Shown: positions 15,857 through 24,098, numbered from the stretch's first letter. The stretch is 64,000 nucleotides of DNA from Dyella lutea (GCF_024158035.1 NZ_JAMZEK010000004.1:124001-188000), one strand, 5' to 3'. Numbers and translations are program-made. Notes: generated by a model not told the origin, from the sequence alone.

Positions 15857-15918
15857 GCGCCCGGCGGCTGGCGCTGATGCCGCGGAAGGCGACGGGGTGC
15901 GGCGTGCGGGGAATGTTC

Positions 15919-17082
15919 ATGCGCAGGACACGCGCGATCGACCACATTGCGAAGTTTGCAGCGAGCGGATCGATCATGGTTCTGGGTGGGGTGAAGCGGC
16001 CGGCTGTCGTGCGTCCTGGCGTGTTTGGCAGGCGCTTGCAGTACCTGATGGCGATGCTGGTTGCGCTGTTCGGCATCGCCAGTGTTGCCCACGCAAAAGG
16101 AAGCGAGCTACGCATCCGGGTGATCCGCGATCACCTCACGCTCGCCGTGGCCGGGCACCCGCAGGTCTATCTTTACGGTCGCATCGACTCCGGTGCCGCG
16201 AGGCGTTTCGAGCAACTGGTGCGTGCGGGGCGCATCTCGCCCGGTTCGGACGTCTATCTGAGCTCGAGCGAGGGCGATGTCGACACCGGCATGGCCCTGG
16301 GGCGGATGATCCGCAACGGCGGCATGGCCACCCACCTCGGCGGCCCGCGCAAGACCTGGCCGGGTGCTGGGCATAGCCGCGCGGCGACGTGCGTCGATGC
16401 CTGCGCCTATGCGTTCTTCGGCGGACTGTACCGTTGGGCGCCGAGTGGCAGCGACCGCCTCGGTTTCACCCGTGCGGAGGCGGGCAGTCCGCGATTCCAT
16501 GCCTACCTGCGATCGATGCGGATCGACTCATCCGGTCTCCTGGCCAGGGGCGACTCGGCTTCCGCTGCGATGGCCTGGCTCGATGCGGCCGGGCTCGAGA
16601 ATACCGGCGCGGTGAACAACGGCCGGTTGCCGCCCACGGCGACGTACGACATCGCCTCGCCGACGCCCTCGATCGATCTGCGCCAGGTGGACCGCAAGGG
16701 CGAGCACCGGCTCACCGTCACCTGCCGCCCCGGTCGCACCGAAGTGGCCGCGTACGAGGAAGTGGGCTCACGGCGCGCACGACGGATCGTGGAGCGGGGG
16801 GCGCGCTCGTACCTGCAGCTGGATGGTCGCACCGTGTTGCCGTCGAACGACGGTGTCAGTGCGGAGGGCGACACGCTGGTGATCCGCCGCGACTACCCGC
16901 CGTCCGGGCTGGTCGATCTGCTGTTTGCCGGTTCCATCGGGGCCTGGGTCGATGGTCGCAGTGCCGCATTCCGTGACGGCTTCGCGATTCATCCGTGGGG
17001 CGTCTACGCCAAGCTCAAAGTGTTCTACCACGCGTGCTGGAATGCGGCGCCCTGGTCGCCACGGGAGAGGAAGTCTTCGTAA
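15919..17082 (+). CDS. Secreted ClpP-like (COG3904-type) protein with altered nucleophile position
   Basis: The product is about 387 residues long. ATG at 15919 is favoured because GGGGA lies 7 nt upstream; ATG at 15913, or an internal ATG just before the hydrophobic segment (MAMLVALFGIASVAHAKGSE), are alternatives. That segment acts as the export signal. Residues about 75-200 match the ClpP/crotonase-like secreted family: VYLYGRIDSGAARRFEQLVR, YLSSSEGDVDTGMALGRMIR, CVDACAYAFFGGLYRW. Relatives usually show CxSAC; here Asp160 replaces that serine, so proteolysis is doubtful. The C-terminal 180 residues are unrecognised. It is probably a periplasmic binding or scaffold protein. Confidence 0.75.
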   Translation: MRRTRAIDHIAKFAASGSIMVLGGVKRPAVVRPGVFGRRLQYLMAMLVALFGIASVAHAKGSELRIRVIRDHLTLAVAGHPQVYLYGRIDSGAARRFEQLVRAGRISPGSDVYLSSSEGDVDTGMALGRMIRNGGMATHLGGPRKTWPGAGHSRAATCVDACAYAFFGGLYRWAPSGSDRLGFTRAEAGSPRFHAYLRSMRIDSSGLLARGDSASAAMAWLDAAGLENTGAVNNGRLPPTATYDIASPTPSIDLRQVDRKGEHRLTVTCRPGRTEVAAYEEVGSRRARRIVERGARSYLQLDGRTVLPSNDGVSAEGDTLVIRRDYPPSGLVDLLFAGSIGAWVDGRSAAFRDGFAIHPWGVYAKLKVFYHACWNAAPWSPRERKSS

Positions 17083-17284
17083 GCCGGGGCGGCTGTCTGG
17101 TCATCCGCATCGCCGATGGCGGCGAAGACGCGCTTGGCCGCTGATTCGGGACCGATGGCCGGGCGTGTATAGTCATCGGATCGCCGTATCGGTCCGATGC
17201 GGTCCCGATGCGCCGAAAGTGCATCACCGGTTGCCCGCATCCACGGCGACCCTCGCGTGCCTGGCGAAAGCCGATCGCGCACCC

Positions 17285-17309
17285 GCCCTCGAGCGTTCCT
17301 CTCGGGATC
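17285..17309 (+). promoter_or_regulatory. Conserved 25-nt leader element, copy 2
   Basis: This stretch from GCCCTCGAG to CTCTCGGGATC matches 4701-4725 at 24 of 25 bases and ends 30 nt before ATG 17340, against 31 nt in copy 1. A further short identity directly around the start (GACGCCA, then ATGAAGTCACC) continues the similarity. It is probably a shared promoter or 5'-UTR control element of the two paralogs. Confidence 0.55.
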
Positions 17310-17339
17310 TCCCATCCACACGCCGAACCGGACGCCAGG

Positions 17340-17561
17340 ATGAAGTCACCCGCCAAACCCCTGTCCCTCGCGGACGTCCATTCCGTTTACGCCAGCTCGC
17401 CCGTTGCCAAGCCGAAGGCCAGGCGCGACAAGGAGGCTGCGAGCCCTGCGACGCTCAGCTACTCCCGCTCGGACCACTTCAAACGCGATCCGGGTCATCC
17501 CGGCATGCAGCCGGAGAAGCCGGATCCCACGGGCAAAGGTTCGGCGCCGCGCAAGCGTTGA
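17340..17561 (+). CDS. Small conserved protein, paralog 2 (HFKRDxGHPGMQP family)
   Basis: The 73-residue basic protein begins MKSPAKPLSLADVHSVYASS and carries the C-terminal motif SDHFKRDPGHPGMQPEKPDP, followed by a short basic tail. Compared with the paralog at 4757 it has a longer Lys/Ala/Arg linker (residues about 22-40). The two protein ends are conserved while the linker drifts, which suggests two short functional motifs. No domain, signal peptide or membrane segment is present. Its function is unknown. Confidence 0.8.
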   Translation: MKSPAKPLSLADVHSVYASSPVAKPKARRDKEAASPATLSYSRSDHFKRDPGHPGMQPEKPDPTGKGSAPRKR

Positions 17562-17647
17562 GCGGCCCGGGCGCGCCCGTCCGCGCTGGCGCCTGCAGGC
17601 GGGTCGACGCCGGCGAGCGTGCTGGCCCGATTCGCCGGCCAGGGCGT

Positions 17648-19027
17648 TCAGCCCAGCGTGCGCACCCGGAAGTTGCGACCCTTGATGCGGCCGCTGCGCA
17701 GGCGCTCCAGCGCCAGGTTCGCCTGCGCGCGGGCAATGGCGACGTACGCGCGGGTGGCGAACACATCGATCTTGCCGATGTCGGCGGCCGACAGGCCGGC
17801 TTCGCCGGTCAGTGCGCCGAGAATGTCGCCGGGGCGCAGTTTGTCCTGGCGGCCCGCGTCGATCACGAGGGTCTTCATGGGGGCCAGGTGCAGGGTCTTG
17901 CCTCGCGGCGGAGCCAGCTTGAGCGGCCGCCAGGGCAGCGGCCCGCCGAGGGCCTGCTCGATGTTCCCCGCCTTGGAGCGTTCGCGCGGCGTGCAGAGCG
18001 TCACGGCAATACCGTTCTGTCCGGCGCGTCCGGTGCGGCCGATGCGGTGGGTGTGCGTGTCCGGGTCGTGGGCGATGTCGTAGCTGATCACCTGCGGTAG
18101 CCCCGCGATGTCCAGTCCGCGAGCAGCGACGTCGGTGGCCACCAGCACGCTGCAGCTGTGGTTGGCGAAACGCACCAGCACCTCGTCGCGGTCGCGCTGT
18201 TCCATGTCGCCATGCAGGGCGAGCGCGGAGAAGCCGCGGCGGTCCAGCTCCTGCGCCACCGCGTCGACGTCCTTGCGCATGTTGCAGAACACCAGCGCGT
18301 GCTGGCCGCGGTCAGCGGCCAGCAGCTGGGCCAGCGCGTCGATCTTGTGCGCCGGTTCCACCTCGATGAACTGCTGCTCGATAGTGGGCACAGCTTCGAC
18401 CGGCGTTTCCACCGTGACCTCCACCGGTGCGGTCTGCAGCCGTCGGCTGGCCGCGCGGATCGCCTCAGGGTAGGTGGCGGAGAACAGCAGCGTCTGATGA
18501 TGCCTGGCGATGCGCCCCACGATATCGTCGATGGCGTCGCCGAAGCCCATGTCGAGCATGCGATCGGCCTCGTCCAGCACCAGCACCCTGATGCCGCCGC
18601 CGTGCAGGCTGCCGCGCTTGAGGTGCTCCTGCACGCGACCCGGCGTGCCGACGACGATATGCGGGTCGTGGGTGAGCGAGGCCAGCTGGGGGCCGAGCGG
18701 CATGCCACCGCACAGGGTCAGCAGCTTCACATTGGGCATGGCCGCGGCGAGCCGGCGGATCGCCTTGCTGACCTGGTCGGCCAGTTCGCGGGTAGGACAC
18801 AGCACCAGCGCCTGCAGCCGGATCGTGTCGGTGTCCAGCGCCTGCAGCAGGCCGAGACCGAACGCGGCGGTCTTGCCACTGCCGGTGCGTGCCTGGGCGA
18901 TCACGTCGCGGCCGGCCAGGATCGGCGGCAGGCTCTGCGCCTGCACCGGGGTCATCGCGGCATAGCTGTGCGTGTCCAGGCTGGCGAGCAGGGCGGGCTT
19001 GAGCGGGAGCGTGCGGAAGTCGGTCAT
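17648..19027 (-). CDS. dbpA: ATP-dependent RNA helicase DbpA
   Basis: The 459-residue DEAD-box helicase acts in 50S ribosome assembly. The order of motifs is complete: Q motif (MTPVQAQSLP), Walker A (ARTGSGKT), PTRELADQ, TPGR, DEAD (LVLDEADRMLDMGFGD), SATYPEA, the helicase C domain (VATDVAARGLD, HRIGRTGRAG), and the C-terminal DbpA RNA-binding domain (about 385-459, MKTLVIDAGRQDKLRPGDIL) that recognises 23S rRNA hairpin 92. Start ATG 19027 (MTDFRTLPL) aligns with E. coli DbpA; ATG at 19033 is equally possible. It lies downstream of the cold-shock gene, separated by that gene's terminator, so partial read-through in the cold is conceivable. Confidence 0.95.
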   Translation of the reverse strand: MTDFRTLPLKPALLASLDTHSYAAMTPVQAQSLPPILAGRDVIAQARTGSGKTAAFGLGLLQALDTDTIRLQALVLCPTRELADQVSKAIRRLAAAMPNVKLLTLCGGMPLGPQLASLTHDPHIVVGTPGRVQEHLKRGSLHGGGIRVLVLDEADRMLDMGFGDAIDDIVGRIARHHQTLLFSATYPEAIRAASRRLQTAPVEVTVETPVEAVPTIEQQFIEVEPAHKIDALAQLLAADRGQHALVFCNMRKDVDAVAQELDRRGFSALALHGDMEQRDRDEVLVRFANHSCSVLVATDVAARGLDIAGLPQVISYDIAHDPDTHTHRIGRTGRAGQNGIAVTLCTPRERSKAGNIEQALGGPLPWRPLKLAPPRGKTLHLAPMKTLVIDAGRQDKLRPGDILGALTGEAGLSAADIGKIDVFATRAYVAIARAQANLALERLRSGRIKGRNFRVRTLG

Positions 19028-19072
19028 GGCCATCGGTGTATGCGTGGGCCGGGCCGGGGCCTGGCGAAAAGG

Positions 19073-19104
19073 CAAAAAAAAGCCCGGCGCGAGGCCGGGC
19101 TTTT
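19073..19104 (-). terminator. Intrinsic terminator of the cold-shock gene
   Basis: On the minus strand the stem AGCCCGGC...GCCGGGCT (8 bp, 5-nt loop) is followed by a run of eight T (complement of A at 19074-19081). It lies 20 nt past the cold-shock stop codon and upstream of dbpA, so it separates the two transcription units or attenuates read-through into dbpA. Four T also flank it on the plus side. Confidence 0.92.
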
Positions 19105-19123
19105 CCTCAGTCGGCGGATGCCG

Positions 19124-19333
19124 TCAGAGCGGCTGCACCTGGTCGGCCTGCAGGCCCTTCGGGCCCTGGGTCACGACGAACTGCACCTTCTGGCCTTCCT
19201 GCAGGCTCTTGAAGCCCGAGGACACGATCGAGCGGAAGTGCACGAACACGTCGTCGCCGCTCTCACGGCTGATGAAGCCAAAGCCCTTGGCATCGTTGAA
19301 CCACTTGACGGTACCGGTTTCGGTCTGAGCCAT
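19124..19333 (-). CDS. Cold-shock protein (CspA family)
   Basis: The 69-residue single cold-shock domain protein contains both nucleic-acid-binding motifs, RNP1 (KGFGFIS) and RNP2 (DVFVHF), with normal family length. It binds single-stranded RNA/DNA as an RNA chaperone and antiterminator. A strong SD (AAGGAGA) precedes ATG 19333. A long untranslated leader of unknown extent lies upstream, as usual for csp genes, and a strong terminator follows. The paralog identity (cspA, D or E) cannot be assigned from one gene. Confidence 0.95.
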   Translation of the reverse strand: MAQTETGTVKWFNDAKGFGFISRESGDDVFVHFRSIVSSGFKSLQEGQKVQFVVTQGPKGLQADQVQPL

Positions 19334-19766
19334 CGTTGTATCTCCTTGGAACGGATGAAAGCCGCATGGCGCGGCGAGGAGCTGGTCACAAGGAGGAAAC
19401 GGGTACAACGGTGTAGGTGTAACTGCTCACTACAGCATCGGGCCACAGTTCGCGTGACCCTTGAAACTCAGCCAGCGCACAGTAGTGGGTGGCGGGCCGC
19501 TTGGCAAATGCTTTGTGAACGACGGGTTCACACGAACCGTGCGTTTCCCGGTTGAAACCGGCCTGGCGCTGGGCGCCGTCTGCCATCCGGGCCAGGCTTC
19601 GTGCCATCCCCCCGTCGGCGTCGCGCCACGATTTCGGGGCGCGCGGAACAGGCAGACGAGGGCGCGGTCCCGAGGAGCCGGGCAAGCTGGAAGGCTACGT
19701 CGCCCGCGGACGATGGGATGATGTCCGATCGACGAGCCCCGCCGCGGCGGGGCCCCGTAGGGACTC
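19334..19766. other. Cold-shock leader/promoter and downstream region of the secreted-protein gene
   Basis: This 433-bp gap holds the cold-shock gene's 5' UTR and promoter (near 19334-19480 on the minus strand; a GGAGGAAACGGG-like purine stretch sits at 19391-19402) and the 3' end of the gene at 19767. Plus-strand frames here are low-complexity. A GCCCCGCC-GC-GGCGGGG hairpin at 19736-19752, 14 nt after the 19767 stop codon, may mark that transcript's end but lacks a T-run. Confidence 0.45.
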
Positions 19767-21503
19767 TCAGAAGCGCATGCGGGTGAGGTAGATGCCGGCC
19801 CAGCCAGCCTCCTCGTTGGCCATCGAGGCGTTGATCACCAACTGGTCGCCGCGGAAGCCGTCGCGCTCGATGCCAAGGGTGGTGATCGGCAATGCCTCGC
19901 CGGTGGCCGGGTCGACCGCCTGCGGATCGAGCACGGTGCCGGGCATGCCGGTGATGACTGCGGCGCGCAACAGGCTGAATACCGGGCCGCTGCTCAGGTA
20001 GATGCCATCCACCGCATTGACGTAGGCGCCGTTCTCCAGCGTGCCGGTGCTGGCCTTGAAGGCGACATGGAACAGTCCCTTGGCGGCCAGTCCGCGATTG
20101 CCGAGCCGTGACACCGCTATGAACGAGGCTGAGCGCCAGCGTGCAAGCTCGCCGTCTTCCTCGCTCGAGTCGCCGGGCGCCTTGCCGGAAAAGTTCCAGT
20201 ACAGGAAGGTGCTGAAGATATTCGGCGACTTGGCGATCGCCCAGGTGCGGCCCCTTGCGACGTCGTGCACGAACATGCCCTGGTGTACCGGGATCTGCAC
20301 GGTATGGCCGCCCGGATACAGCTGGTGGCAGTAGGCGATCAGGTTCGCGTTGCCGTCCTGCGGGCACTGCAGCGTCAACGGTTGGGTTTCGGCGCCCCAG
20401 GCTCCCCAGAACGCCACCATCCGGCCATCGAACGAGAGGCCTTCGCCAAGCTGGGTGAAGTGCGCCGATGGACGCTCGCCGGGCACCTGGTCGCCGATCT
20501 TCACCAGCGCGCGCAGTGCCGGCTGCGGGGCGCCGATCGGTGCCAGGTAGATGCCGCCGACGGTCGGCTGCTCCTCGTTGTCCAGGCCGAGGAACACGAC
20601 CTTGCCCTCGGCCGCGCTGGGCGGGGCGGTCGAGCCGAAATGGATGCTGGTGCCGGGGATGTAGCTGTCGGAGCTGGCGATCAGCACTACCGGCTGGGTA
20701 CCGCTGCCGGGCGACAGCGAGGGCCCGCCGGCCATCGGGAACGGCGCGTTCATCAGTTGGCGGTAGTAGACGCCGGTCTTGCTGACAGTGCCGACGGTGT
20801 AGTTGCCCTTGAAAACGATGATGTCGTGGTTGGTGATCGCCGGTGCGCCCGGCACGATGTCGAACGCGGTACCGGGTTCGCCGGGCACATGGAAGAACGG
20901 GAAGGCCGCCACGCTGCCGAGGCGGCTCTCGCCGGTGACCAGGTCGCCGAACGGGTTGGCGTACACGCCGTTGGTGCCCACCTGCTCGACCACCTCGCCG
21001 GCGTCGTTCGTCACCTGCCAGACCGGCGGGTGGATGCCGCGCGTGACGATCGTCGGCCAGTTCGCATCGATGCGCGGAAACGCCGGCGTTTCCTGGAAGT
21101 CCGTGTTGCGATTGGACGGCTGCGGGACCGCCGTGTCGCGATCGATGATGCGCACGATCGGTTCATTCCTGCCGCCCATGTCGCGAGTGTAGACGCCCTG
21201 CTGAGGCTCTCCCAGCCCGCCGCCACCCTTGCTGCGCGCACGGAACACGACCAGCCCGGAGGTGTTCACCGAAGGCTGGTTGAAGCTGTTGAACACCCGG
21301 CAGGACGGCGAGGGGATGGCGACATAGGGAGCGCAGGTGGCGGAGGGAATCAGGCTGCCGTTGTTCGCCACGGTGCGCCACGTGGCATCGATGGGCGAGG
21401 CACCCCAGGCGAGACAGGGTACGAGCAGGGCGAGGGGCAGGGCACAGCGCAGCAGATGGCTGGTTGCCGCGCGGCCGTGTGGGAGTGCAGCTGGCGTACG
21501 CAT
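19767..21503 (-). CDS. Large secreted protein with repeated beta-type DG/AF segments
   Basis: The 578-residue protein is exported: basic N-terminus, then LLRCALPLALLVPCLAWGAS. ATG 21503 has GGAGG 7 nt upstream; the frame continues further 5' but without an SD. The mature chain carries spaced segments such as VNTSGLVVFRARSKG, AEGKVVFLGLDNEEQ, FDGRMVAFWGAWG and DQLVINASM, alternating with GVYxR/GIYL strands. This resembles the NxxGxxAF-type tandem repeats of exported beta-propeller-like proteins (DUF7453 group), an identification made by eye. Four cysteines occur in the two polar loops. The gene is transcribed alone; a TTGATTGCAATCAA palindrome sits upstream. Confidence 0.78.
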   Translation of the reverse strand: MRTPAALPHGRAATSHLLRCALPLALLVPCLAWGASPIDATWRTVANNGSLIPSATCAPYVAIPSPSCRVFNSFNQPSVNTSGLVVFRARSKGGGGLGEPQQGVYTRDMGGRNEPIVRIIDRDTAVPQPSNRNTDFQETPAFPRIDANWPTIVTRGIHPPVWQVTNDAGEVVEQVGTNGVYANPFGDLVTGESRLGSVAAFPFFHVPGEPGTAFDIVPGAPAITNHDIIVFKGNYTVGTVSKTGVYYRQLMNAPFPMAGGPSLSPGSGTQPVVLIASSDSYIPGTSIHFGSTAPPSAAEGKVVFLGLDNEEQPTVGGIYLAPIGAPQPALRALVKIGDQVPGERPSAHFTQLGEGLSFDGRMVAFWGAWGAETQPLTLQCPQDGNANLIAYCHQLYPGGHTVQIPVHQGMFVHDVARGRTWAIAKSPNIFSTFLYWNFSGKAPGDSSEEDGELARWRSASFIAVSRLGNRGLAAKGLFHVAFKASTGTLENGAYVNAVDGIYLSSGPVFSLLRAAVITGMPGTVLDPQAVDPATGEALPITTLGIERDGFRGDQLVINASMANEEAGWAGIYLTRMRF

Positions 21504-21574
21504 GGAGTGCCTCCGGAATCGGTGAAAAACGCCACATTGGCAAGCCGATTCTCTGAGGCGCGGCCCTCGCCGAC

Positions 21575-21588
21575 TTGATTGCAATCAA
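21575..21588 (-). promoter_or_regulatory. Palindrome TTGATTGCAATCAA upstream of the secreted-protein gene
   Basis: This perfect 14-nt palindrome is unusually AT-rich for the region and lies 71 nt upstream of ATG 21503. Size and place fit an operator for a dimeric regulator acting on the gene at 19767. The cognate regulator is not evident nearby. Confidence 0.4.
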
Positions 21589-21685
21589 TGTCCGGTGCAG
21601 CGTCGAAAGTCGCAGCCGGGCAGGCTATCTGGGCGTCGTTTCGTGCCTTCTGGGGCACCAGGCATGCAGTCGCGAGGGCATGCGC

Positions 21686-22597
21686 CTACGACGAGGCCAT
21701 GGCGTCGACCCACACGCGCGTGCAGTTGCGTCCGGCACGCTTGGCTTCGTACATGGCCTTGTCCGCATGGGCGATGGCCTGTTCCACGACCAGGCCCGGC
21801 TCCATCCGGGCGATGCCGAACGACATGGTGACGTGGATCGCGGCGTGCCCATCCAGGGGGATTGGCAGTGCGGCCACGCTCTCGCGCAGGCGTTCGGCCA
21901 GCGCATGGCCGGTGGCCAGGTCGGTATCCGGCAGGCTGAGCAGGAACTCCTCGCCGCCATAGCGGAACAGCTTGTCGTAGGGACGCAGCTGCTTCATCAG
22001 TTGCCGGGCAGAGGCGGCCAGCACGCGGTCGCCGGCCGGATGTCCCCAGGTATCGTTGACGCGCTTGAAGTGGTCGATGTCGATCATCACCACGCAGCAC
22101 GACTGCAGCGCCCGGTCCACCCGCGCCTGCTGCTCGCGCAGGACGCCGAGCATGCCGATCCGGTTGCCGGCGCCGGTGAGCTCGTCGAGGCTGTAAAGCG
22201 CGTTTTCCAGGTCGCGTCGCAGGGTGAAGATTTCCAGCCGCAGGTTCTCCAGCTCGCGGGCGAACGCATCGAAGTCGGTGACCGACACGGATTGCCCGTT
22301 GCCGAGTGAGCCCAGCAGCTTCGCCGCCAGCCCGTGCATGCGCTCGTGCTGCTCCTCGATCGCCGCGAATCCGGGATGCCGATGCAGAACGGCGGGCGCA
22401 TCCTCGTAGTACCAGCGTCCGAACGGGCAACGGTGATGTGCGTCCGGAGCGACGTCGTCGGGCTCCCCGGGCAGGTCGCATACAAGGGTACGGATGACGG
22501 CGTCATACCACTGGTTATGACGCTGCAGCGCCAGGTCGAGCTGCTGCAGGGCGGACTGGATGGAGGCGCGCTCGGCGTTGATGGTTCGTCTCCGCAA
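21686..22597 (-). CDS. dgcZ: Zinc-sensing diguanylate cyclase (CZB-GGDEF, DgcZ type)
   Basis: The 303-residue enzyme makes c-di-GMP. The N-terminal CZB zinc-sensor domain (1-130) has candidate ligands His27, Cys57 (CPFGRWYY), His84 and His88 (HERMH); the spacings (30, 27, 4) equal those I recall for E. coli DgcZ H22/C52/H79/H83. The GGDEF domain (about 145-303) has the active GGEEF loop and an RPYD inhibitory-site motif five residues before it. The start is placed at TTG 22597 because GAGG lies 9 nt upstream and this matches the homologous N-terminus; the frame is open further upstream. Zinc probably represses activity and so links metal to biofilm or motility control. Confidence 0.9.
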   Translation of the reverse strand: MRRRTINAERASIQSALQQLDLALQRHNQWYDAVIRTLVCDLPGEPDDVAPDAHHRCPFGRWYYEDAPAVLHRHPGFAAIEEQHERMHGLAAKLLGSLGNGQSVSVTDFDAFARELENLRLEIFTLRRDLENALYSLDELTGAGNRIGMLGVLREQQARVDRALQSCCVVMIDIDHFKRVNDTWGHPAGDRVLAASARQLMKQLRPYDKLFRYGGEEFLLSLPDTDLATGHALAERLRESVAALPIPLDGHAAIHVTMSFGIARMEPGLVVEQAIAHADKAMYEAKRAGRNCTRVWVDAMASS

Positions 22598-22716
22598 CGA
22601 TGACCGCCTCGGCAGACCGGCGGTATCCGGGTGATGTTGTCGGCACCCTCCTGGCGGAGCTGAAGCCCCGGTCGTTGGGCGTCCTCCCGTTGCGGCGCAT
22701 CCGGCGCCGGAGCCGG

Positions 22717-23076
22717 TCATCCTCCAGGCAGGCTAACCACCGGCGCGAAGCCCCCGAAGATCATGCGCTTGCCGTCGAACGGCATGTCGCCGCCGGCGGT
22801 CACCCGGAGATCGTTCATGAACTTCGCCATGCCGGAGTCACGCGTCGCCTTGTCGGGCCACTCGATCCAGGAGAACACCACGGCCTCGTCGTCCCGGGCC
22901 TGCACCGCGCGATGGAAGTCGGTGAGCTTGCCGTGCGGAACATCGTCGGCCCAGCATTCCATGACGCGCAAGGCGCCGTACTCCAGGATGATCGCGTCGA
23001 ACGTCCCCGCGTGCCGGATGAACGCATCGCGCTGGGCGACCGGAACGGCGATCAGGAATCCATCGATGTAGGACAT
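22717..23076 (-). CDS. DUF1428 family protein
   Basis: The 119-residue protein begins MSYIDGFLIAVPVAQRDAFI and contains GALRVMECWADDVPHGKLTD, DEAVVFSWIEWPDKATRDSG and MPFDGKRMIFGGFAPVV, the complete DUF1428 pattern. These proteins have a ferredoxin-like alpha+beta (dimeric barrel type) fold; their function is not established. ATG 23076 has GGAGAA upstream. It may be co-transcribed with the diguanylate cyclase gene 120 nt downstream, but that gap could hold its own promoter. Confidence 0.92.
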   Translation of the reverse strand: MSYIDGFLIAVPVAQRDAFIRHAGTFDAIILEYGALRVMECWADDVPHGKLTDFHRAVQARDDEAVVFSWIEWPDKATRDSGMAKFMNDLRVTAGGDMPFDGKRMIFGGFAPVVSLPGG

Positions 23077-23231
23077 GGTGTTCTCCGTGGCGGCGCGGCG
23101 GATTGCCTGCCCCAGGACGACGGGCGCGCTGGCCGGAATTCGACATGGGTCGGAGGGCGCGTGGGCGAGGTTGGCGGCGGGATGCGACATACTGGCCAGG
23201 CAGCCGTGTGCGCGCCGTGGAGGGACGGGCG

Positions 23232-23768
23232 ATGATGACGGGGTCGACAGGGTACGGCTGGACGGTCTTGCGCGGGGGCGCCGCTGTCGGGCTGCTCGCA
23301 GGGCCCTGGGTGGCGATGCGATTCACCGCGGAAGTGAACTGGAGTCCCGGCGATTTCGTGGTGTTCGGTGCGATGCTTGCGTGCGTCTGCGGTACCTGGG
23401 AGTTCGTTGCGCGTCGCAGGTGCGATGGCGCCTATCGCGGAGCGGTTGGCATGGCGCTGGCAACGACGTTTCTGGCGCTGTGGATCGATCTCGCCGTGGG
23501 CATCGCCGGTCCCCCTGGCGCGCTAGCGAACCGGGTGTTCCTGGCCGTGCTCGGGCTGGGCGTCGTCGCAGCGGTCCTCGCGCGCGGTCGGGCCGCTGGC
23601 ATGATGCGCATGATGCTCGTCATGGCGCTGGCGCAGACGGGCGTTGGCCTGGCGGGATGGGTGGTGGCTGCCAGCCCTGGGCCGGTGGTCGGCCTCTCGC
23701 TCGTCTTTGTCGGACTCTGGTTGATCTCTGCCGGGCTGTTTGCCAGGGCCGCGCGGGCGCAGCACTGA
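23232..23768 (+). CDS. Small polytopic membrane protein
   Basis: The 178-residue protein has about six hydrophobic segments (near residues 12-30, 41-60, 69-90, 99-115, 121-147 and 152-170). It starts at the tandem ATG ATG at 23232 with GGAGGG upstream; the frame continues upstream but only as low-complexity sequence. Met- and Gly-rich helices (GMMRMMLVMALAQTGVGLAG) are prominent. No family with known function was recognised. It is divergent from DUF1428. Confidence 0.75.
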   Translation: MMTGSTGYGWTVLRGGAAVGLLAGPWVAMRFTAEVNWSPGDFVVFGAMLACVCGTWEFVARRRCDGAYRGAVGMALATTFLALWIDLAVGIAGPPGALANRVFLAVLGLGVVAAVLARGRAAGMMRMMLVMALAQTGVGLAGWVVAASPGPVVGLSLVFVGLWLISAGLFARAARAQH

Positions 23769-24098
23769 GCAGACCGGCCAGCGGGCTACTCGGCGCGCAC
23801 CCGATAGGTCTCGGTCAGCGAGGAGGCCGCGCCAGGCCATGGCCAGTGCGGACTGGGCGATCGGCACCATGCCCTTGGCCAGTGCCGTTTCGTGGATGCG
23901 GTCGGCCTCCTGCATGCCTACGTCACGGGAAAGATCGCCCGGATGATGGAAGATCTTCCCGACGTCGTCTGCGCGGCCGTGCTGAATGCCGTGGGGCCGG
24001 TGCTGCGATTCAACGGCCGGCGGGTCTGAGCCGGGTGCGGACGTCAGGGAACGATGCCGGCCGGTATCGGTCGAAGGCGCCTTGAGGAGGATGGACAG
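23769..24098. other. 330-bp region with a possible gene remnant
   Basis: No intact gene is present. The minus strand contains a protein-like stretch (23786-23945) interrupted by a probable one-base slip, described separately. The right part holds the promoter and SD (GAGGAGG) of the gene at 24099. Confidence 0.4.
23786..23945 (-). pseudogene. Possible degraded C-terminus of an unknown protein
   Basis: On the minus strand one frame reads DLSRDVGMQEADRIHETALA then KGMVPIAQSALAMAWRGLL. A one-base shift there continues as TETYRVRAE and stops (TAG at 23786-23788). The tail loosely resembles the last helix of GspE/PilB-type secretion ATPases, but this is by eye only. There is no upstream coding continuation, so it would be a fragment left after deletion. 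It may be chance. Confidence 0.25.

Noticed and set aside
14722-15912. Long upstream extension of the ClpP-like gene's frame
   Set aside because: It lies entirely inside the glycosidase gene in another frame, is Gly/Arg/Ala-rich and has no SD; the start near 15919 has a GGGGA SD.
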